The notes under the pieces were generated by a model. That model was not told the origin of the DNA. It made no database searches and saw only the letters and a program-made list of their open reading frames with translations. DNA of 64,000 bases from Lycocorax pyrrhopterus obiensis (Eukaryota; Chordata; Aves; Passeriformes; Paradisaeidae): NCBI GenBank assembly GCA_014706295.1, contig JACSVZ010000016.1:9715168-9779167 (forward strand). Direction: 5' to 3'. Both the position numbers and the translations under genes were made by a program. Shown here piece after piece: positions 14,101 through 28,240 of this stretch; position 1 is the stretch's first letter, and every line of letters begins with the position of its first letter.

Positions 14101-17100
14101 GGTGGTGTGACTTTCTTCTTGCTAGTACAGTTGCTGCAGTACAGCAACTCATCCCAAAGTCAGCATCAACATTGCCAAGATACTTCCAGACCCTGAATCA
14201 AAATATTAAATCCTGAAACCTGAGGGAAAGAAGTCTCAAGCTATAGCCGCGGCCAAAATCTCAGAAATAAACCCTTGATTTAAAAGGAACATAGAACAAA
14301 GCACTGCACATTCAGGCACTTTCGGTATCCCACTAACCTAACAACCCACTGTAATGGGGTTAACCAATGCTTAGACAAATTCTGCGGTTCTTCAGCTCAA
14401 CCAATCTCTTCTGAAACCAGAAGGAATTGTTGTTTAATGCCCATCCAGTATCCCTGCTGTTTGAGGGAAAAGAAAGAGCAAAGTTTCCTCAGAACAGAAG
14501 ACAACTATAAAAAAATTACACCAGATCATCTGAGGGACCCCCCAATCTTTAGGCAGATCTTCAAAAACGCTAGAAGTCACTTACCCTAACTAGGTTTGCT
14601 TTTTTTCCTGGTATCTGCAGACCATTTTGAGCAGGGAAGAAAATAATTACTCCTCTCCACATTATCAGACTTGTCCAGATAAGACAAATATTTTGTGTGA
14701 TGCCCTATTGCAGAACTCAGCCATGCTATAATTAGCAGCAGTGAAGAATCAACTCCACAGCTGTCAGAACATCCATCTCTACTTTCCAATACTTTGTGAT
14801 ATGACTTGGAAAAATATGGACACGTAGGAATTCTGGGCAAGTTATTTCAACTCAATGGGAAATATTCCTCTAATAAGAATACCACAGTTCAGACCTTTGT
14901 AATACTTAGCTGTAGCAGGCTCAGTTTATAGCATCTAAGTATTAATTCTCAAAAAAAAAAAAATCCTTGTTGCTTTAAAGGTTTTGCTCCATCTTTTACT
15001 GACACATTAACATACTTTTGACTGAACACAATCGCTGACTTTTTTTTTAAAAAAGTACTTTGAAAACTACACTGGAAGTAATATTTGCAAATACTATTTC
15101 AATTACTTCCCAAGGCAAGGAATTTCCTCCTTAGTGAACCTGAAGCCACTGGCTGGCTGGTGTGAAAGCAGAGAGTGGGGAAACTGAACTCTTTCTGTGC
15201 CAAGACAGTGCAGTGGCTGCTACACAACTGGGGACCACTGAACCAAGGCTTGGGTCTGATTCTTATGGGCCTTGGGCATCATGCTCCCATTGTACCTGGG
15301 CAGTGTGGATGTGTTTCTCACAAGAACGACTCCTAACCTGCTCTGCCCAAGCAGATTGCGATGGAAATGCAAGAGCAGTGGTACAGCTAAAGCAAGGGTT
15401 GAACTGAAAGCAGGGAGCCCACAGCTCTACTGTCAGACATCACTGCAGCTTCGTTGGCATTGTTATGGAAATTCAGCTACGCTCCATGTGAGAGCAAAGA
15501 AAGAGAGGGAAACAGGTTTTGTTACAAGGTCACACTTTTCCTGTGAAGCCACTTCCAGTAAACGGGATCTGTAAGTCTATACTATTTTATACATTACCAA
15601 GGTAAATAATTTTGAAAAATTTAAAGGAATATTTCTGTCCACTGATGTCTTGATTGGTGTACTCAAAAATGTAAGCTTGTCAATCCCTGACTTCTGTAAG
15701 AGTCATTTCCAAGAAATATGTTTTGCCTCAAGAAACAGAGCCTCCAGATACACTTCCGATTTAAAAGCAAATAATATGAGGCATCTAAAGCAACTTTCAA
15801 CAATAACTATTGCACTTTCTTCCATTGACACAAGCAGGAGTCCTGCCACTGACTAAAATCTACAGCTTGATACAATTTTAGGCAGTAAACGACGTATAGT
15901 ATTTTTCTAAGTCAAGGATAGCATTTTGGTCAGGGGTAGTAGAAATATCTGAGCAGAGTGGACACAAGAACATTATCACTATTCATGTCCAGCACATGGG
16001 ATATCCTGATACAGTTTTGTGAGCATGGGTATTTGCTTTAAATATCTTGAATAAAGTCTGACTCAAATCTACTCAACTCCTAAGGCAAATCCCAGTGAGC
16101 ATCATTTGGGTTTTACCTAGGACAGACAGAGGAGAAAGAAATAAAACCTAGAACTATCAGCATTTCTACATGTTCTAACTCACTATAATTTTTAAAACTT
16201 AATATAAAATGCTGATAAATATTCAGAATGTTGCCTGAACTCTTCTAGAACAGAGAAATATTAGTATGAATTGAAGTTTTACTAGTTGATGGATAAAACG
16301 ATTGTCCTATCAGCCAAATTGTTTCACCGACTTTATGGTTCACTTAATGCTTTTTGGCTATGCAATGAAAAGCTGAAAAGTGAATGTGGTTAGAGTTTTA
16401 TAGATGACTAATGTTTGTGTCTTCAGTACTTTTCATTATTTTAGTGTGTGAGGTCACTGCCACCTCACAGTATGTGAATGATAATTTCTTATTTGCAATA
16501 AATGTTTTTAAAGAAATACTGCCATAATTTGTTTCACTCAAAATTATAACTTCAAAATGTCCTCATATCTAATAGTAAGTGTTTACTACGTTAACCAAAT
16601 TGATAATAGGAAGATTATAGCAATCACTCAACCATAATTCCACAGAAGTAACAGAGTATCAGTTCTCTGGCTTGTTAATGCTTCAAAAAAGTCATGAGTC
16701 AGAGAAAGGCTTTCAAAATGTCTGTGTAGCTTTTCTACCCTGTGCTGATGATCATTAGCTACTAATACACAGTAACAAACTCTTGTAACACATGATAAGG
16801 CCAGGCTGCTCTGTCATAACCACTGCAAAAATTAAGAAAATATCTTTCCAGGGGCCTAAGTATTAGTTTTACGTATGACAATTTCAAGGGATAGAGTGAG
16901 TCATCCAGGCTGCAATACCAAATGTGGGCTGAGTGGCTGAGACAGGTCCACAAAGCTGCTGTAGAGTGTTAAATCTTACCCAGAATTATGTTAAGTGATG
17001 GATAGAGCATTACTGGACTGAGCTGTTCTCACCGGTAAGAAAGAGAGTTAAAGCTGTGGATTGGTTTAAATTCCAGGTGTCATTTCTTTGTTGTTAGAGC

Positions 17101-20100
17101 AATTGCTGTCCTCTGAGAAGTAATCTGCTCCTAAAATGTGTGATTCTGTGTTACCAGGAGAACACCACAGGTGTGCATGGTACCGTACAGGCAAGTGAGA
17201 GAAACTGACTGTGGCAGAGAAGGCTGTGGTTTAAATTAGATATTAAACAGAATATTGGGAGCATGCAATAGTGAAAAAAGCAGAAAGAAGGGTTACATTT
17301 AATCAATGAGGGGGCAGGCAACTAGACTGAGTTTTGGACTGGATCTCACTGCACATCATTCTCAGGCCTTACTTATTCTTCTGTGAACAGTACAGAGGTA
17401 GTCTCTGATCCACACAGCCTGTGACTGCAGTGAGACACACCCAACACACAGGTAACATGGGTGTGGGATAGATACCAGTGAGGGGTGCACTGAGGGCTCA
17501 CAGATTTTTACATGGAAACACTTGTGTGCAGAGTACGAGCATGCCGTATCCAAGCCTTGAGGCTCCTGCAGCATGTTCACTTCTGTGCTGCCAGTGCTAA
17601 GTGCCCTGGAAAGATAAATGCTCAATGCCTGTGATCCCTGCAGTTATCTTTATGAGCTGGATTGCCATTTTAGCTCAGCCTCTTGCAGTCCCAAAGAAAA
17701 TGTGGCAAACAAGCAGTTAAGGACATTCAACTTGAGACCAAAATCCCCAGCTCCACACTGTCTGAATCAGAGCTTTTTCCAATCTTATAAAGTTTAATCA
17801 TTCATTTCATTCAGGCCTTGACAGTGTGTTAGGGAAGTTACAAGACCAAGTAAAGGAGAAGAAAAAATAAGAGCAGAATAACACCTGTCTTTGCAGCTGG
17901 TCACCAGGCAGACCTTTAATGTGCTGCCTGCTGGGAAACAGGGATGGGCTCATGTTACACCGAGGCTTCAGCAAAGGATGGAGTTTGCAGAAAGGAATCC
18001 TGCAACTAGAAGATGTGAGGCTTGGGCTTTAGCCAAAAACAATGGAGAGCAGCATTAAATGAAAAGTTCCATAAGTTCAAATGCATTCAATCTCTGAACA
18101 ACACACAGCTTTGTGGTTTGAAAGAATTTTAAAAAGAAATTTAAATCATCACTGCAGAACTACCAGTTGTTTCTAATTTTGAAGAACAATCAGTATTTCA
18201 CCCTTAACTACCACCAAATGCTTCCCAGAGTGACCATAGTCACCCATAAACAGACTGAATGTCTTCATTTAGGAAGAGCAGACCAACCCTGATAAAAGCC
18301 AATATACTACTTTGAAAACTGCTTTACTGCCCGAAGCAGAATTTCATCTTTCATAGACTAAATCGACCCTAATAAGTGGCACCAGTTTTGCTTTAAGTTA
18401 CATCCTCAGAAGCTCACTGACTACAATTGAGAAGTCATTGAAGAAGAGTGATTCCACAAGATTAGCAGAAAAATATACATAATGGTATTAAAGTAGACAT
18501 TTAGAGAGTATAATCTTAAGAATAGAAATGTTGCAACAGAAAGCAATAGAATAAAATAAAAAAATAGTAGTTGGACTGAAAATCCTAAAGCAGTGAAATC
18601 TGCGTAGTTCTCCTTCTGAGGTGAAACAGTGGAAAAGTGAGGACAGGACTGCAAAATATCTAACAAAAAATGATCAAAGCACTACATAACCAGGGACTAA
18701 AATACATATTAGAAGCCAAAATGCCTTTTTTTCCATAGTCTCAATAATACTTGACTGCTAGAAAGAGATAAAGGCATTAACAGGTGCTTAAGGAGCAGAT
18801 CAGTAGTGACCTGCATTTTCAGCAGTGACCTCTAATTTCAGTTTCATAGCACGAGACAAAGAAGAATCTCTTTTTCTAAGGGATATAAAACATCTGGAAC
18901 TCTGCCTGATTTTGGTAGGAAATGCGAGGACAGTAACCTCCCCAGATGAGGAAGTGAGAAGGCCGTATATTGCCTGCAAAATGTTGCTGAGAAATGAACT
19001 GCTGGAATTACAATTTCAGGAACATAACATTAAGGATTGAAGAAAGAGATATTTAAATGCTACAATATTTGAAAATCAACTTCTTGAATGAAGTAGAGTT
19101 TGAAAAAATAGTAAATATTTTAAGATCATACACAGATACACTTTATACTGTATCTTCGAGTGAGGGATGGGGTTCACATTAACAAGGGGTTTTGATTTGG
19201 AAGTTTTTTATCTTCTGGCAGACAATAACAAACCTTTGGAAAACAAAAAATCCATAAATTGTATTGCAGCTCTTTGTTCTTAGGTTCATTACTAGAGATT
19301 TAATGACCTAAGATTCCTTTAATCTCTAATTTTATGATTCTATTAAACAAATGATAAATAAAAATTTCCTCTAGACATACAGAGGGAGGAAAAAAATCAC
19401 CAAAATATTGGAAAAGGATCCAGGTTTTCAGTCAGTTGAAACATCCCTAATTGGCTGGCATGTTTTGCTGCACTTATTACAGTGAATGCTGCCATCTGTT
19501 TCTTACTTCAAAAGAAATAGTCAAAACGATTAGCAAGCCAACAGAGAAGAAAGTCTTATCATGCATATAGAATATTTTAAAAAGCATAGTATCCACTGGA
19601 TCCCTGTGGATAGAATATTTCTAGCCTTGACACGATGATTACTGGTAGAATAATATTCAACCATCTTCCATTTGTGATAATGGGACATATAGAGATGAGA
19701 TAATTTTGACTCCGGGTTTTCCATTTCCTACTTTAAGATTTGCCTTTTAAGGATCATGGTGAGGGTGTTTGTGGTGAGCCAGGCTGTGCTCGGGATCACA
19801 GGTTGGTGGCTGAAGATAATGACAAGTTTGCCAATGTAAAACATTGTCTTTAACAGCCCAAAGAGAAGTCTACAAACAACAAGCAAAGAGCATGAAGGAA
19901 AGCACACAGAATGTCAGGGTAAAGAAAAAGGCACACAAGAGACAGAATTCCCTTCCACTAGACAGCTAATGTATCATCAACAATGCCATCATCACAACTG
20001 ATCAAATATGCATCACACAGGCTATTTTCCTAATTGTTGAGCATCATAATGAATTGCTGATATTTCTGCACTTCACCATTTAATTTCATCAACTGCTGCT

Positions 20101-20955
20101 TAACCTGGTGACTGCAAAATTAATGCTTGCACAACTGGTAATGTTTGTATAGACCCCTTGCCTATACATTAACATTGGACATTCTCTCCCTTGAGTGCTT
20201 GCAGATTATTCAATCCATTATTGGTATGCTGTAAAGGCAAAATCCCATATCAACCTTCACGGCCACAATCTGAAAAGCCAGGGAAAGGGAACTGTAGCAA
20301 ACAGGGTGTGCAATAAACCATGGTAGCTGCTACAGTCAAGAAGTGACAACAGCATAAGTATGAAATACAGGAGAGGATTTCACTCCCATGAGGCCTGTGT
20401 GTTTTCACCATATCAGTGCAGTGGAGAGTAGCAAGATTCATAACTTCTCTCCATCCTGCTCTTTTCCTATCTAACCAAAGGAATCCAAATCTGGATCTGT
20501 CTGAGATTAGGAGAAATAAGAGCTTTCTGCTCTCTGTGTTTCCCACTGCTACAAGGAACAAAAATAATTTGCAACAAAACTGGTCTTGTATCATCCATTT
20601 TTTTGCTTTGTTTCACAAAGGACTTTATTAATTCACTTTTATGCTTTGCTTTTTCTTCATATGTCAGTAACAGTACCAATAGTATTTCCTGGTTTTACAG
20701 CTGCCTGAGTAACAGAAGCACGAGACACACAGGCCAGGGCTGAGGAACACTCACCAGTGACCCCTTCCTTCACTCCTATCTGTAGGCCATAGAAAGAAAC
20801 AGGCAATTTTAGAAGGAAGAGTAAGCCAACATATTTTTTTACCACAAAATGTCCAGGCTGTAGAGGCACCTGCTCTGTATTCAGAGATGAATACAGCAAG
20901 CAGGCAAAACGAACAGAAGACAACAGGGACAGGGGTAGATGGCAATACGGGGTGC
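11113..20955. other. Noncoding DNA, no gene recognised
   Basis: Ordinary AT-rich sequence. A 13-base A run lies at 14951-14963. Open frames are short (the longest is 109 codons, at 13627-13956 plus) and unremarkable. The block at about 19970-20230 is rich in homeodomain-type ATTA/TAAT words and is listed separately as a possible regulatory element. No named repeat or RNA gene was recognised in the rest. Confidence 0.55.
19970..20230. promoter_or_regulatory. Possible conserved noncoding element (TAAT-rich)
   Basis: A block with repeated homeodomain-like words: CTAATTG, TTTAATTT and AAATTAATG, with TGACTGC and GCATAAT-like words between them. Complexity is higher and homopolymers fewer than in the flanks, the texture often seen in vertebrate developmental enhancers. 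This is inferred from word content only; conservation was not tested. Confidence 0.2.
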
Positions 20956-20967
20956 GGGGGGGGGGGG
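20956..20967. repeat. Poly(G) run of 12
   Basis: Twelve consecutive G residues followed by CGCGC, an unusually CpG-rich spot for this AT-rich neighbourhood. It is a short mononucleotide tract with no obvious parent element. Length may be unreliable, because such tracts are error-prone in sequencing and assembly. Confidence 0.85.
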
Positions 20968-21186
20968 CGCGCAGGGGAACCCCCAAAACAACAAACAAAC
21001 CACAAAACTCAGGAGATGATTAACGAATCATCCATAACCATTTGCTATCAGCACCTGTGGACCAACCACAAACCATAAAGAAAGAACATACAAACTTCAG
21101 ACCAGACCAATAACCCTGTCTCATCTTACAAACGTGACTGGTGACTGGAGTTTGTGTTTTTCATTCACTTTCTTAGAAAAAAATTT

Positions 21187-21206
21187 AAAAAAAAAAAAAA
21201 AAAAAA
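21187..21206. repeat. Poly(A) run of 20
   Basis: Twenty consecutive A residues preceded by AAAAAAATTT. The upstream sequence was checked for a retroposed transcript or LINE 3' end; none is recognisable, so it is listed as a simple mononucleotide repeat and not a processed-pseudogene tail. Confidence 0.85.
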
Positions 21207-24200
21207 GGAAGGCATCCCCACACAGAGTGTAGGAAACAGGAGAGTGTCCATGAGCTGCTGGCTCTTGCAAATTTGAAAGGGAAATGTGAGAAATTGCAAG
21301 AACAGCAGCACTTAACATCACACAGGCAAAAGAGCTATCACACTGGAGGGTTCTACTGTAGCGCAAGGGATTCAGTTCTCAGGCAGATGGACCTTTGGAA
21401 ATGCAGATAAGTTCAGAGGAGATATTTGAGCCTCTAAAAAGGATGTAAAAAAGTAGGGGAGTTCAATCAACTCCTCTGTGAGCACTGGCAACTACTACAC
21501 AGGCTTGATTTGTTTTAGGTAACTGTGCACTAGGATGTTTCTTAACCTAAAAAACAAAACAAAATAAATTTTAAAAAAATAAACAAAACCAAACAGAACA
21601 AAACTATAGCTTGGACAGAGGTATCTTTTTCTTCTGGAAGTGCCATCATTCTCCTGCCTTCTCCTGCCAAGAGGGAACATTTAGCTGTTATCAATAGGCA
21701 AATCTGAAGTTGGACAGAGCTGCCTAAATCCACTTGTCACAAATATGTCTACTGTGTTACCAGGACTGTTTTTTGATACGGAATTGGAAACTAGCCTATT
21801 CATTCTGTATAATAAACAGCAAGTGCTGGAGGGTATTTAACATGCAAAGGCTACACACCACAGATTGCCATGCTCACTGCATGACAGCCACCGAGGAAAC
21901 TCATTGGACACAGACTCCACATTCCTCATGGAAGGGAAGAAATGTCATTTAAGGTAATGTGTACAACTGGTCAAATCAGTGCTGACAAATACATTTGCTG
22001 ACAACTTCAGCCCTTTTTCCAATTACCAGCTGTTTGTAAACAGACTACTGCTGTGTTTGTTATTGTAATTGTACGACAGACAACTGAAATGCCTGAGCCA
22101 AAGCCCCAAACTCTCATTGACTTCACTGGGCTATGGGAAAGGGCTGGAGATGAACAAACTTCATGCAAAGAATTTGTGAAATATTCACTTGGACTCTTTC
22201 CCACTTTTTATTTATGCTGTGTAACTGGTCATCCACATCATATCAATTTCTTTTTCTTCCAGATTACATATGTGAAATCTTTTAATAATTTAGTAGCAAA
22301 TAATTTTTACATCTGAATGAATAACCATATTCACATAAGGCTAAAAATTGTGAAGAGCAGTCATCATCCAAACGTTTGTGGCAGTACAAACATTCATGAG
22401 TGGTTGATACCAAAAGTCTGCAGTAAGCCTGGGATGAGCCATGGCAGCACTTACAAGCATAGTAGTAGTCCGTTCATGAAGTTACTGATAGATCATTAGT
22501 CTGAAGCAGGAGTAGTCTCAGAACAAACTGCTCTGCAAGCTGATACACTCACTCAAGGCTGAAATCACCAACTAATCTGTCCTTCCCATGAATAAAGAGG
22601 AAATCAAACACTGGGATTAAACATGTAGCTGCTTCATTTTTCAGGACCTGGAATTATATGGCCTGCCTCTACAGGCAGAAGTAGTTGTCTTTATAATTCA
22701 GCCCTACTTTGTCTGTTATGGTGAACAATAGTAATAACATATCTGTTCCAAAGTACTCTAGCAAAAATTCTTCAGAGGATTTACCATTTAATAGTGAGAT
22801 TATGATACACTTACCTTTACAGAATAACATCCTCTTTTCCTAATCCAACTGGCTTTTAAGAGATTTGTTGGAAGACTCATGGGCCATGTCAGCTACAGCA
22901 GGATATCATAACCTGATCCTTAGCTTCTTCTAAGTGTGTTAAGTACTATGGATCCTACTTGTGCCTCTCAACTGAACATATCAGAAAGTTTATCCTTTAT
23001 ATTCACGGATGTTTTTATAGACTCCCTTCCTCTCCTCTTAATAGAGTAATTTTTGTCCACCTTGGCCTTCATCTATCAAATAGTGGGCGCTAAGCCTAGA
23101 TTCTTACAACCAAGTCATCATGGAGCAATCAATCTTTTTAATGGACCACTAAACAGAACAACATAAACTACAGACTGTACGTTGCAGAATTGCTACCTAC
23201 CAGTGCTACATGCATGTGGAAACTTTGGACTACGTCTCTCTTTTTCCCCCTGAAATTCCTTCTCCTGGAGCATGCCCAGTGCAGATCAGATATTCCAATT
23301 ATTTGAATGTTGTCTTTCATTGAAATCCCTTTTCAAGAAACACCCCCTCAAAGGCACTTTAACAACCCAGAAATTCATGAGTGATTGGTTGAAGCTCTGA
23401 GCAACAAGACAACAGCTTGTGGCACATTACAAAGATGTTTTCCATCTCTTGATTGCCTTATTTATTTTCCAAGTATTGAATTATAATGTTTACTACAAGG
23501 AGCATATAAACACAATAAAACCTGCCATCTTTTAACATAATAAAGAAGCTCAAGCTATATATGTGCCATGTGATTTACAATAATTTGTTCCTTCTTGATA
23601 CTATATCTTGATAGCAGCAGTTAATGAATGTGGAGAAGATAACATTGGTTTGAGTGTTCAATGTGACACACAAACATTGCTGTAAATGATCCTAAAAGCT
23701 CATGGAAAAGGGAACTGGCAAATATAACATAGGGTATGATGAGCTGAGCCAAGAATGTGATTTTGGACTGTTTCCATTGCGGTTTTCACTTCAGAGTAAT
23801 TTGTATGATTTGGAAAGCCAGCAATATAACTCTGTGTAGGGATGGGTTATTTGAGGTAAGCTCTATGTTTTAAGGATGGGGTATTTTTGTAGCCATGGAC
23901 CAAAATGAGGTCACATGCTAAAGCTACCTAGAGCTAGGAAGACAGAGAATCCACTGTTTTTAATTTCTCACATTATCTTGTATCGTACAGAGACATGTAT
24001 TTTACTGTTCTTAAAATACACAGCTATTAATATGCTAATGGCACCATGAGCAAAACAGCACAGCCTAATAAAACATCTTCTTAGCAGAAATATTAACTTT
24101 ACACATTCTTAAAGGCTAGCTTTCACATTAAATTCCTCAAGAAATGCAGTGAAGTAGAAGCATAAGAGTGTAATATTTGAAACTTTTAAATTGTAGTGCA

Positions 24201-27200
24201 TTTTAATGCATTCCAAGTCCATGTGACAGCCCAGCCTGTCTGTTTAGTGCTACATTTTCTGTGATAAATCTTGAGCTAATTTTTTGAAAATAGCTGAATT
24301 TGTTAAGCTGCTAAATGTTAAAAGTTACAGTTTGTACATAAAAACACAGCAATAGTGGGCTCAACAGAGTACATAAAGACAGGGCTACCATAATTTAACA
24401 TATTTGGACGTGAACAATACTTTCTCTAGAAGACATGCAAAAGATGAAAAAATTTCAAATTTGAAAAAACCCTTTGAAATCAGTCACAAATTAAAGTTTT
24501 ATAGTGGGGCCTTTTAAAGACTTTGGTTCAGATGCCCCTCTGTAATGAAGTTTCAATAGAGAAAGTGAAAATACCTAATTTACATCAATGAAAAATTATA
24601 AAATCAATGTAATTCAGACACTAAGCTCTCATTTGACTCCCCACTGCTCGCAGAGAGTAAAACACTTCCCGGATTCCTACAGGACCAATCTAACATCAGT
24701 TCTGGAAATTATCTTCACTTACAGCATGAGTTAGAGAAATATTCATAGGGTCAATGTCTTGAGACATCCTGATGTTCTTGGCCAGAATCCAGGTGAATAA
24801 AAATAACAAAAAGTTAGAAATTAAGTAGCATTGTAAAGGAAAATTAGAAGAATTATTGAACAGTACTAACTAAATAAAAAACACTGGCACTTAATAAACA
24901 AGGGATGTTATTTTTTCTCCCTTCTTTTTTTCAAAAAGTTTGAAATGGTATATTTGATTGTTGCTTATAAAAATCTTCTAATTTATTGGCATGATCTAAG
25001 TGAGAACTTCAACTATCTTCTGACTCATTCCAATTTATGAAAGTTCAGAGATACGGAAAAAGGTCCTGAAGCACACAGCCCCTCCACAAAAGAATTCCCT
25101 AGTATGGACATTAGGCTTCTCTCCCACTCCTTCTCCTCACAAGCCCACCCATCACAGAACTCCTGGGTGGGAGAAGTAGCATCCTGGGTGCTGGTGGGAC
25201 ATTGGCCTATAACACCATACAGATCTGAGTACAGTGCTGTCCCCCTGGGAGCATCCCAGGCTGCTGTACTGCAGATCCCAGAGCTCACTGGGATAGCACA
25301 AGACGAAAATCAATTAAAGAATGAATTGAAGATTAGAACGTGAATGCACCAATAAACACAGCTTGGAGTCACCACATCATCTCCCTACATCTGGTAATGG
25401 GATGCCAGCCTTGGGCTGTGCCTCTGGTCAAGCACGGGCCTGAATCTTACCATGACATCCCAAATCTGGGATACTGCTGCAGAAGCAGTGGCTGCTTTGG
25501 CTAAAGCTCAATAGTCTGTCTGCATTGCATGGATATCCTCTCCAGAGTATTCCTTTATAACACTTCACTCCCAACATAAGACACTAGATACTGATGACCA
25601 TCAGGCAATTTCCCCTTGTTTCCTTTTATTTCTCACACATTTACCATTCATTAGTACTTTTCTCAAGTACTCACACCTATGTTTGCTAAGGTGCTCAGTT
25701 ATCTTTCATGTGTTGTACTGGATCTCTAAGACCGCCTCTCCTTTTTTCCGTATCGACTGACAGGGACTAAATGGGTTCTGGTCTAGACAAAGACGTGTAG
25801 TTATGGTGACAGGACACTTTTATTATCAGACACTTACTAAAGCTTGTTAAAGGTTTTGTGAAGAGAAGAAAATCTGATTTTTACATGGGCAAGTTAAAGT
25901 CTTCTGGGGATTAAAGGGATTATGTTGTTCTAGAGGATGTTCAATGCAACTGCCACAGCTTTTGCTAGATGAAGATTTTACCATATTCTTGATCTGGACT
26001 GTTTAATTGACACTTAAAACCAACACAAGCTTGGTGTCCTTTTAGAAAAATTATTGAAATTGGTTTTTATAGTGAAAGAAAGCATTTGGCCAACACAAAA
26101 GTCAGCTGACAAATTTTCTGCCCACGGAGTGTTACCTAAGATAAGTAAAAGCAACACTGTGAGACAGAGTGTGCGCTGTGCCAGGCACAGCAGCTTCCTT
26201 TATCCCTCTTGCCATGTAGCAGTGCCACATGGTCAGCAGTCAGCACAGGAGACAAATCAAAGTCCTTGTAATCCTGTTAGGAGGCTCTTGATATCGCCTG
26301 AGACAAGGGGAAATGAGATTTGTGGATAATCTCAGCTCATCTTAGCTGCAAATGCCTACAAGGAAAACGTGACTGTAACCTGCCACATTTTACACACAAA
26401 AGTCCCCTTGTTTCTTGCTCTTTTCTGAAATAATGTAACTCAGGCAAGTGGAAATACAGTGGTGGTTTCTAGATCACTGCATTTTTTACAAGTGCAACAG
26501 TACAAATAAATCCAGTTTTTCCCCCTGACTGACCCCACTGGTGGGCTGTGCAGAGGTGTGCCACTAAACCAGAAAAACCACAATTCTGTTGTGATTAGAC
26601 ACCTTTGGGATGTCAAAATGTAGCAACATATTTGCACTTTGGCTGTTTGCCCTAAAGGTTTACACCAGTGGTTATAATAAACCTTTCATTTGCAAAGCTG
26701 GTGCAGGAGCAACCGGAAAATAAACCCAAACTGTCCAGAAACGGGCAGGACCTTGAAACCTGTGAAGCAATAAAAGAGACTATGCTACTTTCTCTTCATT
26801 TTATTTCCCCATGGATTCAATTAATAAGAAGAAAAAAGCACAGGCTGTCAAACCTGAACGGAAGAGCCGGTTCAGTAGGCAAGCTCTGATCTTCAGTATG
26901 TTCACTGAAAGTTCTGGTTTTTTAAGGAAAGTTTCCTTGTTCTTACATAACCTTCGACAGTTCGCTACAGCAGGGTAAGTGAGGGAACAAGATTAACAGA
27001 TACGAGATATTTTTACTGCTTCACCCAAAGATTCACAGAATTTTCTGGGAATTTTAACACTTTTTCAAAACAATGTGTGATTCTTCATGTTGCTATCGGT
27101 GCTAGGAGAGACTTCTACATAGCCTCCAAGTGATTTGTACTGAGCAGTCTAAGAAAATTATTTAGCATCCTTCTTCAAACTAATAAATCTGCTAAATTTA

Positions 27201-28147
27201 TTTCTGATAGGAACCAAAATTCTGTTATTAAATATCCATGCAAAAGTCACAGCTTTATCAAAGTGGAAATCATTAGGCTGCTATTCCTACCAACTGTTGT
27301 GTGTTACCATGAACTTAGACATGACAAATGCTTTGAGTTAACTTACAGGAAATATATTTGTGTCAATTAGCACAGATCGTGTGATCAAGGAGCAAGATCA
27401 GTGAAGTATAATACATGTAAGTCAATATCTGCCCTAAATATGACATCTGTTTTTCTAAGTACAGTAACTTGGCTTCATTTACGGTATCGCTTCCTGCTTC
27501 CCTCCTTTTACTAAGCATGTATGTTAAAAAAGACTCCTGTAAACAAAGCACACGACTTTAAATGAACTGCCATTACAATGCTGTTCCACCAGTAGGATTT
27601 GTTTGCCTCCCTACCATGAAGATCCACCACTATTTTTACCAGCAAGTCCTCCAAACAATCACTGACTTCAGGTCACACAAGATCCACCACAGATGCAAGA
27701 ACCAGAACCATTTCCTCACACGCTGTAGCTCCACTAAAGTAGAGGCTGAAGGTATGATCACATCTCAACAGTCAGAGGAAGCACCAGCTGTGCAAACACA
27801 TGGCCCAGCCTGCAATAAAATCCTTTTTCCTTTCTACAACAGCTGCAACAAAGTCAGGGTCCCTCGGATACAGAAAGTCACTGTAATTACTCCAGTGGCA
27901 GAACACCAGTGAACAGCCCCATAACACAGAGCACCCTGGGCTGTTAGTTAGCCTGGGACTCAAGAATATCAGCATTTCAAAGTCTCCTGCCATGCAATAG
28001 GCACCAAAATCAGATCTTCAGCCACATCTCCCTAACTTCACAAATGGCACCGAAGATCTGAGACTTTCCTGCTCAGTGCCGAAACCTCGAGCAGAGCTTT
28101 GCATCCGTGCGGGCCAGCAGGGCTCTGTGTGGGAGTGCTCTCTGCAG
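21207..28147. other. Noncoding DNA, no gene recognised
   Basis: AT-rich noncoding sequence. The part around 24160-24340 has a complex, low-repeat texture with TTAATG and TTGAGCTAATTTT-like words and might be conserved, but this is only an impression. A strong splice-donor look-alike (CAGG/GTAAGTGAGG) sits at 26974/26975 on the plus strand without a clear open exon before it. The longest frame is 27562-27912 plus (116 codons), with no recognisable motif. Confidence 0.5.
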
Positions 28148-28240
28148 ATGATAACAGCAAAGCTCCTGTGGGAGGCTGCCAGCAATGCTCCCCATCCTCT
28201 GTTCAAGACCAGAGCCTCTGCTCTCACTGCCTTCACAAAG
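28148..28240 (+). other. Candidate 93-bp exon, plus strand (unconfirmed)
   Basis: The segment is preceded by a pyrimidine-biased stretch ending GCTCTCTGCAG and followed by AAAG/GTAAGGGC, so both splice borders fit the vertebrate consensus. It is exactly 31 codons, open throughout in phase 0, starting at an ATG and ending in FTK, and lies in a locally GC-richer island with several CpGs (about 28060-28280). The peptide is not recognised. Open frames also exist on the opposite strand (28018-28410 minus), and the same composition would produce these by chance. It could be a lncRNA exon or a cryptic exon. Confidence 0.2.

Noticed and set aside
21187..21206. Poly(A) run as tail of a processed pseudogene
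   Set aside because: No recognisable coding or transcript sequence upstream and no AATAAA at the right distance; treated as simple repeat.
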